A DNA stretch of 25,685 bases from Mucilaginibacter sp. UBA4741 (GTDB lineage: Bacteria; Bacteroidota; Bacteroidia; Sphingobacteriales; Sphingobacteriaceae), in contig DHIR01000100.1 in NCBI GenBank assembly GCA_002403905.1, positions 15,312 to 40,996 on the forward strand, given 5' to 3'. Positions within the stretch are counted from its first letter, which is position 1, and each line of letters begins with the position of its first letter. A model generated the notes under the pieces. It searched no databases. It saw only the letters and a program-made list of their open reading frames with translations, and was not told the DNA's origin. This document shows, one piece after another, positions 24,532-25,685 of the stretch. The position numbers and the translations under genes are program-made.

Positions 24532-25685
24532 ATGGAGGGTATTAAAATAGCCATAACAGGCTGGGGCAGTATTTCGCCCTTAGGCGTAAATAGTGAGGAT
24601 GTGTGGCAACGATACCTGGATGAGCAGCATTGTTACACTAAAATGGATTTCCATACAGGAAAAGAGTGGGCAGCCCCACTTTCCGTGGATGCAAAGGCAG
24701 TGATAGCGGCTTTGAGCGCCGAAAAACAAAAATACAAACAGCTTGATCCAAGTGTTTGGTATGCTATGGCAGCATCCAGAAACGCCATCCGGCAGGCCGG
24801 ATGGCAGGGAGATACAGAATTTGGCATCAACATAGGTTCTTCAAGAGGGGCTACCAGTGCTTTTGAAAAACATCACACGCAATTTATCGAAAGTGGTGGG
24901 AAAATTTTAAACCCGATTACCTCTCCTGTTACTACATTGGGGAATATTGCCAGTTGGACAGCCGCTGATCTGGGTGCCATCGGCCCAGTTATTTCCCATT
25001 CAATTACCTGCTCTACCGCCTTGCATGCTATGATTAATGCAGTGGCCTGGTTAAAAGCCGGTTTCTGCACCCGGTTTCTGGCAGGAGGAAGCGAAGCGCC
25101 CTTAACTTCATTTACTCTTGCACAAATGAAAGCCCTGAAAATTTACTCATCCTTTGATGATAAATATCCATGCCGTGCTATGGATACCAGCAAAAAACAA
25201 AATACAATGATCTTAGGTGAAGGGGCAGCTAGTTTTTGTTTGGAAATAAAATCCGATAAGGCATTGGTCTACATTAGTGGCATAGGGTACGGTACAGAAC
25301 CCGTTGATCATGGCGCTTCTTTATCTGCAGATGCCTTGTGTTTGCAACGATCCATGAAAATGGCGCTAAAAGGTCATGACCCCAAAAGCGTGGATGCAAT
25401 TATTCTGCATGCCCCAGGCACAGTTAAGGGAGACATAGCCGAGCTGAATGCTATTGAACACGTCTTTTGCGGGAACAAGCCTCTGTTAACTTCTAACAAA
25501 TGGAAAATGGGGCATGCTTTGGGGGCATCGGGAGCATTGAGTATGGAAATGGCTATACTCATGTTGAAACATGACAAATTCATTCAGCCGCCTTATCTGG
25601 CCCCTCAGCATCAGGATAGGCCATTAAAAAAGATACTGATAAATGCGGCGGGCTTTGGTGGAAACGCGGTAAGTGTGCTATTAAC
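24532..25685 (+). CDS. Beta-ketoacyl synthase (KAS I/II-like), 3' end outside window
   Basis: An ATG at 24532 opens a frame without stops to the window end (384 codons and 2 nt). The thiolase-fold condensing-enzyme signature is complete: nucleophile Cys160 in S-I-T-C-S-T-A, His293 in L-H-A-P-G-T, and His328 in K-M-G-H-A-L-G-A-S-G. The G-F-G-G-N-A motif near the end shows only a few dozen residues at most are missing. It catalyses decarboxylative condensation of an acyl thioester with malonyl-ACP in the cytoplasm. Its divergence from housekeeping FabF (short N-terminal half, S-W-T-A-A-D) suggests a specialised pathway; in some Bacteroidota such genes sit beside biotin or aryl-polyene genes, which cannot be checked here. 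It starts 21 nt after the oxidase remnant. Confidence 0.88.
   Translation, partial: MEGIKIAITGWGSISPLGVNSEDVWQRYLDEQHCYTKMDFHTGKEWAAPLSVDAKAVIAALSAEKQKYKQLDPSVWYAMAASRNAIRQAGWQGDTEFGINIGSSRGATSAFEKHHTQFIESGGKILNPITSPVTTLGNIASWTAADLGAIGPVISHSITCSTALHAMINAVAWLKAGFCTRFLAGGSEAPLTSFTLAQMKALKIYSSFDDKYPCRAMDTSKKQNTMILGEGAASFCLEIKSDKALVYISGIGYGTEPVDHGASLSADALCLQRSMKMALKGHDPKSVDAIILHAPGTVKGDIAELNAIEHVFCGNKPLLTSNKWKMGHALGASGALSMEMAILMLKHDKFIQPPYLAPQHQDRPLKKILINAAGFGGNAVSVLL

Noticed and set aside
1..25685. CRISPR arrays, tRNA or rRNA genes, IS elements, SusC/SusD genes
   Set aside because: No regularly spaced repeats, clover-leaf-like sequences, transposase motifs, TonB-dependent receptor or SusD-like protein was found on either strand.

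Overview
The window looks like chromosomal DNA of a Bacteroidota bacterium, most plausibly a Sphingobacteriaceae-type soil or plant-associated organism (Mucilaginibacter/Pedobacter-like). This rests on the dense run of exported glycoside hydrolases (GH92, GH29, GH2, GH97, GH141, GH127), signal peptides ending in A-Q, Bacteroidota-type TAnnTTTG promoter elements, and the absence of strong Shine-Dalgarno sites. The genus is an inference.

Left part (1-5591): the tail of a GH92 alpha-mannosidase-like enzyme runs into a bidirectional hairpin. It is followed by a leftward Tat-exported SGNH esterase, a rightward GH29 alpha-L-fucosidase divergent from it, a second strong bidirectional hairpin, and a leftward GH2 beta-galactosidase.

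Middle part (5851-23455): one rightward gene train, mostly with 9-46 nt gaps, starts behind a good TTG/TAAATTTG promoter. Its order is an unassigned exported TIM-barrel-like protein; a GH97 with the retaining-type Asp; a second unassigned exported protein with GH67-like motifs; an SGNH hydrolase; a 1327-residue polysaccharide-lyase-like protein with two C-terminal FN3 domains; a GH141-like parallel beta-helix protein; an alpha/beta-hydrolase esterase broken by a frameshift; a GH127 beta-L-arabinofuranosidase broken by two frameshifts; and, after a 100-nt gap, a DUF4861 lipoprotein. Together they suggest dismantling of an acetylated, uronic-acid-containing plant glycan carrying Fuc, Gal and Ara (pectin side chains, RG-II or arabinogalactan type). 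No SusC/SusD pair and no regulator lie in the window, so this is at most part of a polysaccharide utilization locus.

Right part (23456-25685): about 1.1 kb of gene debris holds the antisense C-terminal tail of a di-haem cytochrome c peroxidase and a pyridoxamine 5'-phosphate oxidase-like gene with two single-base losses. It is followed by an intact beta-ketoacyl synthase that runs off the end.

The most notable points are two unassigned glycosidase-like proteins in one operon; the large lyase-like protein; paired direct repeats spaced 21-22 bp in both main promoter regions; and at least five frameshifts confined to 19.76-24.40 kb while the preceding 19 kb has none. The last pattern is either real decay at one edge of the locus or a local assembly-quality problem.
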